Of a stretch of DNA of 38,798 bases, positions 15,851 to 24,443 are shown piece by piece. Each line of letters opens with the position of its first letter. Within the stretch, counting starts at the first letter, position 1. A program made the translations under genes and the position numbers. The notes beneath the pieces are model-generated. The model saw only the letters and a list, made by a program, of their open reading frames with translations. It did not search any database and was not told the origin of the DNA. The DNA comes from Marinifilum sp. D737 (GTDB lineage: Bacteria > Bacteroidota > Bacteroidia > Bacteroidales > Marinifilaceae), in NCBI RefSeq assembly GCF_026672275.1, contig NZ_JANQCD010000039.1:1-38798 (forward strand), written 5' to 3'.

Positions 15851-15880
15851 AAAAAAGGCCACCTCAAAAGAGGCAGCCTT
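15851..15880 (-). terminator. Intrinsic terminator of ppdK
   Basis: On the minus strand AAGGCTGCCTC and GAGGTGGCCTT form an 11-bp stem with two G-U pairs around TTTT, followed by a T-run. It lies about 30 nt after the stop codon. Confidence 0.9.
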
Positions 15881-15909
15881 CTATATATTAAATCGATATT
15901 TCTATCAGA

Positions 15910-18624
15910 TTATCTCAAGTTTGCTTGAGCAGCAGCTAAACGTGCGATTGGCACACGGAAAGGAGAACATGATACGTAATCCAATCCTGTTCTGTGACAG
16001 AACTCAACTGATGATGGCTCACCACCGTGCTCACCACAGATACCTAATTTAAGATCAGAACGAGTTGCACGACCTTTGTTAGCACCCATTTCAACCAATT
16101 GACCAACACCTGATTGATCAAGAACCTGGAATGGATCTTGCTTCAAGATACCTTTCTCGATGTAGATTGGTAAGAATTTACCAGCATCGTCACGTGAGTA
16201 ACCGAATGCCATCTGAGTAAGGTCATTTGTACCGAATGAGAAGAATTCAGCTACTTCTGCAATTTCGTTAGCAGTTAATGCAGCACGAGGAATCTCGATC
16301 ATAGTACCTACCATGTAATCAACTTCAACTCCTTTTTCTTCGAATACTACTTTCGCAGTTGAACGGATGATTTCTTCCTGCATCTTCAACTCTTTGATAG
16401 TACCGATCAATGGAACCATGATTTCTGGTTTTGGATCAAGACCTTCTTTCTTCAAGTCACAAGCAGCTTCGATAATAGCGCGAGCCTGCATTTCAGTAAT
16501 TTCTGGGTAAGTGTTACCTAGACGACAACCTCTGTGACCTAACATTGGGTTGAATTCGTGAAGAGATTCAACTTTTTCTTTAATCACTTTTACGTCGATA
16601 CCAGTAATCTCAGCCATTTCTTTCTGAGAAGCATCATCGTTTGGAGTAAACTCGTGCAATGGTGGATCTAGTAAACGAATAGTTACTCCGAATCCGTCCA
16701 TAGCCTTCAAAATTCCGTAGAAGTCTTCACGCTGGATAGGTAATAATTTAGCCAATGCTTCTTTACGACCTTCAACATCTTCAGCAAGAATCATCTCACG
16801 CATCTTCCAGATACGATCTCCTTCGAAGAACATGTGCTCAGTACGAGTAAGACCGATACCTTTAGCACCGAAGTTACGAGCTGTTTGAGCATCTGCTGGA
16901 GTATCAGCATTAGTTCTAACATACATACGAGTGTTAGCTTCTGCAAGATCCATGATCTTACCGAAATCACCATCTAATGAAGGAGTGATAGTAGCTACTT
17001 CACCTTCGTAAACAACACCAGTAGAACCGTTCAATGAGATGAAATCACCTTCTTTGTACTCAACTCCGTTAATTGTCATTACTTTACCAGAAACAACAAG
17101 ACCAGCAGCAGAAGAGATACAACATTTACCCATACCACGAGCAACTACAGCCGCGTGAGAAGTCATACCACCACGTTCAGTTAAGATACCAACAGCAGCG
17201 TTCATACCTTTCAAGTCTTCAGGAGAAGTTTCACGACGTACCAAGATTACTTTTTTACCATCTTCAGCCCAAGTTTCAGCATCCTCAGCTGAGAATACGA
17301 TCTGACCTGTAGCAGCACCTGGAGAAGCTGGCAAACCTTTAGAAAGTTCTTTTGCAGAAGCAAGAGCAGCAGTATCAAATACTGGGTGCAATAACTCATC
17401 TAATTTGTTTGGTTCCTGACGTAATAAAGCAGTCTTCGCATCGAAGTAACCTTGCTCCATCATATCAACAGCAATCTTAACCATAGCAGCAGCAGTACGC
17501 TTACCGTTACGAGTTTGCAACATCCAAAGTTTACCATCCTGAATGGTGAACTCCATATCCTGCATATCTTTATAGTGATCTTCTAATTTTTGCTGAACAG
17601 CATCTAGTTCTTTGTAAAGCTCAGGCATAGCTTCTTCTAATGAAGCAAAGTTAGCAGCACGGTCAGCTTCAGAAGTACCGTTACGCTCAGCCCAACGCTT
17701 AGAACCAATAGTAGTAATTTCAAGTGGAGTACGAACACCAGCAACAACGTCTTCACCCTGTGCGTTGATCAAGTACTCACCATTGAATAAATCTTCACCA
17801 GTAGCAGCATCACGAGAGAAACATACACCTGTAGCAGAAGTTTCACCCATGTTACCATATACCATAGCCTGAACGTTTACAGCAGTTCCCCACTCCTCTG
17901 GAATGTTCTCCATACGACGGTAAAGAATTGCTCTTTCAGTATTCCATGAATCGAATACAGCGCAAACAGATCCCCAAAGCTGATCCCATGGATTAGTTGG
18001 GAAATCTTTTCCAGCCTTAGCTCTAACTACAGCTTTAAATTCTTCAACAACTGCTTTCAAATCTTCAACAGTCATATCAGCATCAGAAGCGTAACCATTA
18101 GCTTCTTTTACTTTATCTAAAACTTGCTCGAATGGACAGTGCTCACCTTCTTCAGCTTCAACACCCATTACTACGTCACCGTACATCTGGATGAAACGAC
18201 GATATGAATCGTAAGCAAATTTTTCGTTTCCTGATTTTTCAGCAATAACTTTTACTGTCTCATCATTCATACCCAAGTTCAAAACAGTATTCATCATACC
18301 TGGCATAGAAACACGAGCACCAGAACGAACAGATAACAACAATGGGAAAGAACCATCGTTAGAATCAAATTTAGCGTTCATTGCTTTTTCTGTTTCAATA
18401 ACAGCAGCCTCAACCTGACCTTTAATCATTTCTACAACAGCATCTTTTCCTTGCTTGTTGTATTCAGTACAAACTTCAGTAGTGATAGTGAAACCTGCTG
18501 GCACAGGAACACCGATTAGGTTCATTTCTGCAAGGTTAGCACCTTTTCCTCCAAGCAGATTTTTCATATCTGCTTTACCTTCGGCCTTACCGTCACCAAA
18601 AGTATAAACGTACTTAGTACTCAT
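15910..18624 (-). CDS. ppdK: Pyruvate, phosphate dikinase
   Basis: The 904-aa enzyme interconverts pyruvate, ATP and phosphate with PEP, AMP and diphosphate. It shows the N-terminal nucleotide-binding domain (FGDGKAEGKADMKNLLGGKGANLAEM), the swinging phosphohistidine domain with GGMTSHAAVVARGMGKCC (phosphorylated His490), and the C-terminal PEP/pyruvate barrel with RTEHMFF, LGHRGCRLG, SFGTNDLTQM and CGEHGGEPSS (catalytic Cys863). Length is normal. In this window it pairs with PFOR, so the route acetyl-CoA to pyruvate to PEP, or the reverse in PPi-based glycolysis, is likely. It is monocistronic: a TAnnTTTG promoter 141-148 bp upstream gives a long leader, and a strong terminator follows. Its 3' end is partly duplicated downstream at 15365-15662. 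Confidence 0.98.
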   Translation of the reverse strand: MSTKYVYTFGDGKAEGKADMKNLLGGKGANLAEMNLIGVPVPAGFTITTEVCTEYNKQGKDAVVEMIKGQVEAAVIETEKAMNAKFDSNDGSFPLLLSVRSGARVSMPGMMNTVLNLGMNDETVKVIAEKSGNEKFAYDSYRRFIQMYGDVVMGVEAEEGEHCPFEQVLDKVKEANGYASDADMTVEDLKAVVEEFKAVVRAKAGKDFPTNPWDQLWGSVCAVFDSWNTERAILYRRMENIPEEWGTAVNVQAMVYGNMGETSATGVCFSRDAATGEDLFNGEYLINAQGEDVVAGVRTPLEITTIGSKRWAERNGTSEADRAANFASLEEAMPELYKELDAVQQKLEDHYKDMQDMEFTIQDGKLWMLQTRNGKRTAAAMVKIAVDMMEQGYFDAKTALLRQEPNKLDELLHPVFDTAALASAKELSKGLPASPGAATGQIVFSAEDAETWAEDGKKVILVRRETSPEDLKGMNAAVGILTERGGMTSHAAVVARGMGKCCISSAAGLVVSGKVMTINGVEYKEGDFISLNGSTGVVYEGEVATITPSLDGDFGKIMDLAEANTRMYVRTNADTPADAQTARNFGAKGIGLTRTEHMFFEGDRIWKMREMILAEDVEGRKEALAKLLPIQREDFYGILKAMDGFGVTIRLLDPPLHEFTPNDDASQKEMAEITGIDVKVIKEKVESLHEFNPMLGHRGCRLGNTYPEITEMQARAIIEAACDLKKEGLDPKPEIMVPLIGTIKELKMQEEIIRSTAKVVFEEKGVEVDYMVGTMIEIPRAALTANEIAEVAEFFSFGTNDLTQMAFGYSRDDAGKFLPIYIEKGILKQDPFQVLDQSGVGQLVEMGANKGRATRSDLKLGICGEHGGEPSSVEFCHRTGLDYVSCSPFRVPIARLAAAQANLR

Positions 18625-18733
18625 AATTATCGCTTTTTAGTTTTAAACGTTAAAGTCCCAAACAACAGGATCCTTAACAACAATTATATTATTAGCTTCT
18701 ATTTATTTAAAACAATAAATTTAAAGGGATTAA

Positions 18734-18751
18734 GCATGATTTTTGTCATGC
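18734..18751. promoter_or_regulatory. Inverted repeat in the ppdK leader
   Basis: GCATGA and TCATGC form 6-bp arms around a 6-nt spacer, starting about 7 nt after the predicted transcription start of ppdK. Its position fits an operator or a 5'-protecting stem. The arms are short, so confidence is low. Confidence 0.35.
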
Positions 18752-18764
18752 GAAAATACGCACA

Positions 18765-18772
18765 CAAAAGTA
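18765..18772 (-). promoter_or_regulatory. -7 promoter box of ppdK
   Basis: The minus strand reads TACTTTTG, a perfect TAnnTTTG. Transcription would start near 18758, giving a leader of about 134 nt. The -33 region is only T-rich. Confidence 0.5.
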
Positions 18773-18906
18773 GTTTTCTTTTTTTAATTTTAAAAATATA
18801 ATTGCGTCATTTCGGATGCTTTTCTGTAGTTTTTTTTTGTGCACGTACACTTTTCTTTTTCAAACGTTTGCGAAAAATTAAACATTCGTTTTCAATGCAT
18901 ATATTT

Positions 18907-18937
18907 CAAAAAAAAGTCTGTCTTTCGACAGACTTTT
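18907..18937 (-). terminator. Intrinsic terminator of the DHOD-like gene
   Basis: AAAAGTCTGTC and GACAGACTTTT form a perfect 11-bp stem with loop TTTC (18912-18937), and on the minus strand eight Ts follow. The rest of the 333-bp gap to ppdK (18625-18957) holds the ppdK promoter and long leader. Confidence 0.9.
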
Positions 18938-18957
18938 ATGTTTAAAAATCGCTCATT

Positions 18958-19971
18958 TTATCTCATTAGATTTTTATTAATAACTTCTTCAGGATGCAAA
19001 AGAAAATCAAGATATTGAGCTCTATAATAAACATCCGAAGCTTTTAATTCTTTATCAGATAATTTGCCTCTAAATTCATCAACAGACTTGTATCCTTTCT
19101 TATCCATCCACTCTTCAAGTTCATACAATACCTTTTCAATAACTGCTGGAGTATTTTTATACAAAGAGCTAACCATTTGGACTGTTTTTGCTCCACTTAA
19201 AAGCATTTGCAGCACATCTGTAGATCCATAAATACCGTTGGCTCCACACAAATCTCCCATAACTTTACCATGCGTAAGACCAACATATCTTAAACCTAGT
19301 TTAAAATCTCCCGGATTACTTAGGTTAAAATTGGTAACATGAGCTTCTGTTTCAATATCTATTTCTGGTTGGAACAGACGATTGAATAAAATGAAAGCTG
19401 AAGCACCAGCTTTATCTAACCTTTGAACAAAATTTAGGATGTTGGTGTAGTATGGGCTCAACTTTATTGAAAATGGAATAGAAAGTCTTTCTTTTAGAGT
19501 CTCTATAATTTTAACTTTTTCGTCTTCCATTTGCTCTGCAGTTTTTTCCCCATCAATTGGCATTTGGTAAAAGTTTAGCTCTAAGGCATCCACTCCAACA
19601 TCTTCCAATTCTTTGGCATACTCGAACCAGGTAACATCGTACAAACAATTTAAACTTGCAATTACAGGAATATTTACATTCTCTTTTACTTCTTTTAGTT
19701 TAAGCAGATGAGCTTTAGGACCCGCATGTTCCAAGGCTGGAAAAAGTGAAGTCATTTCGGCATTACGATGTGCATACTCGTCTAACTCATCAGAAAGTTG
19801 TGCACGTTCCATAATAATCTGCTCTTCGAATAGAGATTTATACACAATAGCAGCTGCTCCTGCCTCTTCAAGATCTTTAGCTCCCTCAACGGTAGCCGAA
19901 AGGGTACATGCCCCTACTATAATGGGATTTTTTAAATTTAATCCCATGAATTCAACGTTTAAATTTGCCAT
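18958..19971 (-). CDS. Dihydroorotate dehydrogenase-like protein
   Basis: The 337-aa protein has the FMN-binding TIM barrel of the dihydroorotate dehydrogenase superfamily: MGLNLKNPIIVGACTLSATV at the start, AAAIVYKSLFEEQI, IPVIASLNC, SIKLSPYYTN, GLRYVGLTHGKVMGDLCGANGIYG and the phosphate-binding LLSGAKTVQMVSSLY. The loop that in true class 1 enzymes reads ELNxSCP is here ELNFYQMP, so the usual catalytic cysteine is missing and it is unlikely to be the pyrimidine enzyme. Such proteins often lie near pyruvate:ferredoxin oxidoreductase, as here with nifJ 0.9 kb upstream on the same strand. The substrate is unknown. It is a separate transcription unit with its own terminator. Confidence 0.85.
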   Translation of the reverse strand: MANLNVEFMGLNLKNPIIVGACTLSATVEGAKDLEEAGAAAIVYKSLFEEQIIMERAQLSDELDEYAHRNAEMTSLFPALEHAGPKAHLLKLKEVKENVNIPVIASLNCLYDVTWFEYAKELEDVGVDALELNFYQMPIDGEKTAEQMEDEKVKIIETLKERLSIPFSIKLSPYYTNILNFVQRLDKAGASAFILFNRLFQPEIDIETEAHVTNFNLSNPGDFKLGLRYVGLTHGKVMGDLCGANGIYGSTDVLQMLLSGAKTVQMVSSLYKNTPAVIEKVLYELEEWMDKKGYKSVDEFRGKLSDKELKASDVYYRAQYLDFLLHPEEVINKNLMR

Positions 19972-20128
19972 ATGATTTTGGATTAAAAATTTATTCGGTA
20001 TAAATAAATATAAGAAATGAACTTGATAATTTCAACTCTATTTTCATTTTCAACAGCTTGAATATCAAAATAAATCACACACCCCTCTAAATACAAGACA
20101 TACAAGTCTTATATTTTTTTTAATAAAG

Positions 20129-20169
20129 AAGGGCAGAATAGTAAGATCCACCAACTTACCATTCTGCCT
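20129..20169 (-). terminator. Weak terminator-like hairpin after the cupredoxin-like gene
   Basis: A 17-bp stem (AAAGGCAGAATGGTAAG with CTTACTATTCTGCCCTT) carries one A-C mismatch and one G-U pair around a 9-nt loop. The tract after it on the minus strand is only partly T, so termination is uncertain. Confidence 0.5.
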
Positions 20170-20228
20170 TTCCGATCCGGAGCTATGCTTAAGGATCACT
20201 ACAAATAACAATTATCACAATCTTTGGT

Positions 20229-20699
20229 TTACGAATCGCTAAGAATAATTAGGTATCCCATTTTTGGATGTGCAGAACATTGATAGTACAAAGTATCAGG
20301 ATGATTTGAGTTTGGTGTAAAGCTCAATGTCCCGGTTTGGGTTTTGCTTCCTGTTACACCATTGCTTACTTCTCCTGCTCCTACTCCTGTATCATCTGTA
20401 CTAATATAAAAAGGGTGAGTGGGCGTATTGATATCAAAAACGTATTTAGTACCACGAGTCAAATTCAATTGAGCTCCTTCAGTACCATTAATAGTATATC
20501 CAATTAAGCTTCCCTCTTCAAACCATGGATGATTTGAAGTTTTGGTAACGGTTCTTACCGTAAAATCTATCATTGGATCTGGATCTGGATCAAGATCCGG
20601 ATTTGGCATCATTCCTCCACCATCACTATCACTACTGCCACCGCATGAATATATCATTAGCAGAATAAACCCAAATAAAATATATCGCAACTTTTTCAT
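20229..20699 (-). CDS. Cupredoxin-like lipoprotein
   Basis: The 156-aa protein has a lipoprotein signal with lipobox IYSC (Cys19), then a glycine/serine linker and a short acidic proline repeat (PDLDPDPDP, about 34-42). The globular domain has features of a type 1 copper site: THPFYIS (H95) and YYQCSAHPKMG with Cys141, His144 and Met147 in the C-x2-H-x2-M order of plastocyanin-like proteins. This suggests a surface-anchored electron carrier or copper-binding protein. The match is to motif pattern only; similar YYxCxxHxxMG modules are widespread in marine secreted proteins of unknown role. A GGAG-type ribosome site precedes the ATG. It sits between nifJ and the DHOD-like gene on the same strand. 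Confidence 0.75.
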   Translation of the reverse strand: MKKLRYILFGFILLMIYSCGGSSDSDGGGMMPNPDLDPDPDPMIDFTVRTVTKTSNHPWFEEGSLIGYTINGTEGAQLNLTRGTKYVFDINTPTHPFYISTDDTGVGAGEVSNGVTGSKTQTGTLSFTPNSNHPDTLYYQCSAHPKMGYLIILSDS

Positions 20700-20777
20700 A
20701 ACACTCCTAAATTAATGTCAAGAAAAAAGTTACGACAATCAGTATTTTTAAACTGTCATTTGTACGACATATTAAAC

Positions 20778-20807
20778 GAAAAAAGAGGCCCTAAAAAGAG
20801 CCTCTTT
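20778..20807 (-). terminator. Intrinsic terminator of nifJ
   Basis: AAAGAGGC and GCCTCTTT pair around a 10-nt loop, and on the minus strand the stem is followed by a T-run. It lies about 22 nt after the stop. Confidence 0.85.
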
Positions 20808-20828
20808 CTATATAATTAGATTAAAAAC

Positions 20829-23800
20829 TTATGCAAGTTCTTTTTCTTCTTCAGAATAATCTAATGAAGCTTGACGCTTGTAAGCTTTATATCTCCACTT
20901 CGCATTCTCTTCAGCAGCTACGAATAATTCCTTAGCTTCTTCTGGGAATGATTTCTGCAAAGAAGTATAACGTACCTCACCTAATAAGAAATCCTGGAAG
21001 TTTTCCCACTTAGGTTCTTTTGAATCAAGAACGAATGGGTTCTTACCTTCTGCTTCCAACATAGGGTTGTTACGATACAAGTGCCAGTATCCAGCTTCAA
21101 CAGCTTTTTTCTCTTCAGCTTGTGATTTACCCATAGATGCTTTCAATCCGTGAGAAATACAAGGAGAATAAGCGATGATCAATGATGGTCCTGGATAAGC
21201 TTCAGCTTCTTTCAATGCTTTGTAGTATTGAGCCTGGTTTGCACCCATTGCTACCTGAGCTACATAAACATATCCGTAAGACATTGCAATCATACCAAGG
21301 TCTTTCTTTCTGATACGCTTACCAGCAGCAGCAAATTTAGCTACAGCACCAACTGGAGTTGATTTAGAAGCCTGTCCACCAGTGTTAGAGTAAATCTCAG
21401 TATCCATTACCAATACATTAACATCTTCACCAGAAGCCAATACGTGATCCAAACCACCGAAACCTATATCATAAGCCCAACCGTCACCACCGAAGATCCA
21501 GATAGACTTCTTCACTAAGTATTGTTTCAAGTTCAAGATTTCCTTAGCAACTTCGTGAGTTTCGTTAGCTAAAGCAGCTTCAACTTTTGGAGAAGCAACT
21601 TCTGAAGCATCAGCATTATCTTTTCCTTCTAACCACTCAGCAAATGCAGCTTTAGTTGCATCATTAACAGCATCCATGTTCTCTTCCATGCGTTGAGCAA
21701 TACGAGCACGCATTTTGTTAACACCTTCTGCCATACCGTAACCATACTCAGCGTTATCTTCGAATAGAGAGTTAGCCCAAGCTGGACCTTTACCGCTCTT
21801 ATCGTTCTTACAATATGGAGTAGATGGAGCAGAACCACCGTAGATAGAAGAACAACCAGTAGCATTAGCTACAATCATTCTCTCACCGTACAATTGAGTG
21901 ATTAATTTGATGTATGGAGTTTCACCACAACCAGCACAAGCTCCAGAGAACTCGAATAATGGCTGAGCGAACTGTGAGTTTTTCACGTTGTTCTTAGGAA
22001 GAAGCTCTTTGTATCCCACCTTTTCATCCATATAGTGCCATCTCTCTTTCTCAGCATCTTGAGTTTCAAGGTGCTTCATTTCAAGAGCCTTAGCTTTAGG
22101 AGCTGGACAAACATCAACACAGTTACCACAACCTGTACAATCCAGAGGAGCAACCTGAATACGGAAGCTTAATCCTTTAAGATCTTTACCAGTAGCTGGC
22201 TTAACAGCAGTTCCAGCAGGAGCAGCAGCAACTTCTTCTTCTGTTAACAAGAATGGACGAATAGCAGCATGAGGACAAACGTAAGCACACTGGTTACACT
22301 GAATACAAGTTTCTTCTTTCCATTCAGGAACGCTAACTGCGATACCACGTTTTTCAAATTTAGTTGTACCAGCTGGGAAAGTACCATCTTCTCTACCCTG
22401 GAATGCAGAAACCGGAAGATCATCACCAGTTTGAGCGTTCATAGGATCACAAACATTAGCTACGAACTCTGGACGACCAGTTGAATCAGTCTTGAATCCT
22501 TCAGCTTCGATGTTTTTCCATTCAGCAGGAACTTCAACTTCAATTACATTTTCACCACCAGCATCAACAGCTGAGAAGTTCATGTTAACAACTTTTTCAC
22601 CTTTGTTACCATATGACTTCACAATTGCTTTCTTCATTTCTTCTACTGCCAATTCGAATGGAATTACGCCAGTAATTTTGAAGAATGCAGCCTGCATGAT
22701 CGTGTTGGTTCTTGTACCAAGACCTAACTCTTCACCTAATTTAGTACCATTGATGATATAGAATTTAATATCATTTTCAGCAATGTACTTCTTCATGTGA
22801 TCAGGTAAGTGCTTCTTAGTTTCCTCTACATCGTAGATAGAGTTCAACAAGAATGAACCACCTTTTTTCAATCCTTTCAATACATCGTATAAGTATACGT
22901 ATGCAGGAACGTGACATGCTACAAAGTCAGGAGTAGTCACAAGGTAAGTAGAACGGATTGGATCATCACCGAAACGAAGGTGAGAAGCAGTAAAACCACC
23001 TGATTTTTTTGAATCGTAAGCAAAATAAGCTTGACAATACTTATCAGTTGCACTACCAATAATCTTGATAGAGTTTTTGTTAGCACCTACAGTACCATCA
23101 GAACCTAAACCATAAAATTTAGCTTCATATAATTTTTCAGAGTTTACTTTCAACTCAGCTTCCAATGGAAGAGATTTGAATGTAACATCATCAACAATAC
23201 CTAAAGTGAATTGGTTTTTAGGTTCGTTCATTGCCAAGTTTTTGTAAACAGCAATAATTTGAGATGGAGTAACATCTTTAGAACCTAATCCATAACGACC
23301 ACCAACTACGATAGGAGCATTTTCTTTTCCGTAGAATACTTCTCTTACATCAAGGTACATTGGATCTCCGTTAGCACCTGGCTCCTTAGTTCTGTCAAGA
23401 ACACAAATTCTCTTCACAGATTCAGGAACAACGCTTAAGAAATGCTTAGCTGAGAATGGACGATATAGGTGTACACCAACCATACCAACTTTTTCACCAT
23501 TTGCAATCTTGTAATCGATAACCTCTTTGATAGTTTCCGTTACAGATCCCATAGCGATGATGATGTTTTCTGCATCTTCAGCACCATAGTAAACGAATGG
23601 CTTGTATTCTCTACCTGTTAACTTGGTAATTTCGTTCATATAACCTTCTACGATTTCAGGTACTTTTTCGTAGAATGGGTTTGCAGCCTCACGAGACTGG
23701 AAGTAGATATCTGGGTTTTGAGCAGTACCTCTAGTTACAGGAGATTCTGGATTCAAAGCACGGTTACGGAACTCTTGAAGAGCTTCCATATCTACCAATT

Positions 23801-24383
23801 CTTTCATATCATCAGCGTCAACAGCTTCAACTTTTTGAATTTCGTGAGAAGTACGGAATCCATCGAAGAAGTTGATGAAAGGAACGCGAGACTTAATTGC
23901 AGTAAGGTGAGCAACTGCAGAAAGATCCATAACTTCCTGTACAGATCCTGATGCCAACATAGCAAAACCAGTTTGTCTTGCAGAATAAACATCTGAATGA
24001 TCACCAAAAATAGAAAGTGCCTGAGCAGCCAATGCACGTGCACTTACGTGGAATACACATGGTAATAACTCACCAGAGATCTTATACATATTAGGAATCA
24101 TCAACAATAATCCCTGAGATGCAGTATAAGTAGTTGTTAAAGCACCAGCTTGTAAAGAACCGTGAACTGCACCTGCAGCCCCAGCTTCTGATTGCATTTC
24201 AACTAGACGAACAGTTTCGCCAAAAATGTTTTTGCGACCTTGTGCAGCCCACTCATCAACATTCTCAGCCATAGGCGAAGAAGGTGTGATTGGGTAAATA
24301 CAAGATACCTCACTAAACATATATGCTACGTGAGCGGCAGCAGCATTACCATCGCAGGTAATGAATTTTTTTTCTCTTGCCAT
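20829..24383 (-). CDS. nifJ: Pyruvate:ferredoxin (flavodoxin) oxidoreductase
   Basis: The 1184-aa single-chain enzyme oxidises pyruvate and CoA to acetyl-CoA and CO2, reducing ferredoxin or flavodoxin. Domains in order: N-terminal pyrimidine-binding domain (CDGNAAAAHVAYMFSEV, YPITPSSPMAE), transketolase-like domain II (GMVGVHLYRPFSAKHFL, about 300), EKR region, two 4Fe-4S clusters (CIQCNQCAYVCP about 692 and CTGCGNCVDVCP about 748), and the TPP domain (CAGCGETPY about 814, GDGWAYDIGFGG about 966, DTEIYSNTGGQASKS). Length is typical. The ATG at 24383 is preceded by a strong Shine-Dalgarno GGAGGAG, unusual in this window. It lies 60 bp after the AAA ATPase gene on the same strand with no terminator between, and ends in a good terminator. 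Confidence 0.98.
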   Translation of the reverse strand: MAREKKFITCDGNAAAAHVAYMFSEVSCIYPITPSSPMAENVDEWAAQGRKNIFGETVRLVEMQSEAGAAGAVHGSLQAGALTTTYTASQGLLLMIPNMYKISGELLPCVFHVSARALAAQALSIFGDHSDVYSARQTGFAMLASGSVQEVMDLSAVAHLTAIKSRVPFINFFDGFRTSHEIQKVEAVDADDMKELVDMEALQEFRNRALNPESPVTRGTAQNPDIYFQSREAANPFYEKVPEIVEGYMNEITKLTGREYKPFVYYGAEDAENIIIAMGSVTETIKEVIDYKIANGEKVGMVGVHLYRPFSAKHFLSVVPESVKRICVLDRTKEPGANGDPMYLDVREVFYGKENAPIVVGGRYGLGSKDVTPSQIIAVYKNLAMNEPKNQFTLGIVDDVTFKSLPLEAELKVNSEKLYEAKFYGLGSDGTVGANKNSIKIIGSATDKYCQAYFAYDSKKSGGFTASHLRFGDDPIRSTYLVTTPDFVACHVPAYVYLYDVLKGLKKGGSFLLNSIYDVEETKKHLPDHMKKYIAENDIKFYIINGTKLGEELGLGTRTNTIMQAAFFKITGVIPFELAVEEMKKAIVKSYGNKGEKVVNMNFSAVDAGGENVIEVEVPAEWKNIEAEGFKTDSTGRPEFVANVCDPMNAQTGDDLPVSAFQGREDGTFPAGTTKFEKRGIAVSVPEWKEETCIQCNQCAYVCPHAAIRPFLLTEEEVAAAPAGTAVKPATGKDLKGLSFRIQVAPLDCTGCGNCVDVCPAPKAKALEMKHLETQDAEKERWHYMDEKVGYKELLPKNNVKNSQFAQPLFEFSGACAGCGETPYIKLITQLYGERMIVANATGCSSIYGGSAPSTPYCKNDKSGKGPAWANSLFEDNAEYGYGMAEGVNKMRARIAQRMEENMDAVNDATKAAFAEWLEGKDNADASEVASPKVEAALANETHEVAKEILNLKQYLVKKSIWIFGGDGWAYDIGFGGLDHVLASGEDVNVLVMDTEIYSNTGGQASKSTPVGAVAKFAAAGKRIRKKDLGMIAMSYGYVYVAQVAMGANQAQYYKALKEAEAYPGPSLIIAYSPCISHGLKASMGKSQAEEKKAVEAGYWHLYRNNPMLEAEGKNPFVLDSKEPKWENFQDFLLGEVRYTSLQKSFPEEAKELFVAAEENAKWRYKAYKRQASLDYSEEEKELA

Positions 24384-24386
24384 TTT

Positions 24387-24394
24387 ACTCCTCC
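24387..24394 (-). promoter_or_regulatory. Strong Shine-Dalgarno of nifJ
   Basis: The minus strand reads GGAGGAGT four to five bases before the ATG, complementary to the anti-SD. Most genes here start behind A/T-rich leaders without such a motif, so nifJ looks tuned for high translation. Confidence 0.75.
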
Positions 24395-24443
24395 AATTAA
24401 TTTTAATTAATGGTAGTTTAATTTATTTCTGTTATTTAATTCT

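Noticed and set aside
15641-16052. Short plus-strand open frames across the ppdK spacer
   Set aside because: They translate the two-hairpin repeat and the antisense of ppdK; composition is repeat-derived and there is no ribosome site.
20095-20120. AAGAC/GTCTT stem with T-run on the plus strand
   Set aside because: No plus-strand gene precedes it; the stem has only 5 bp.
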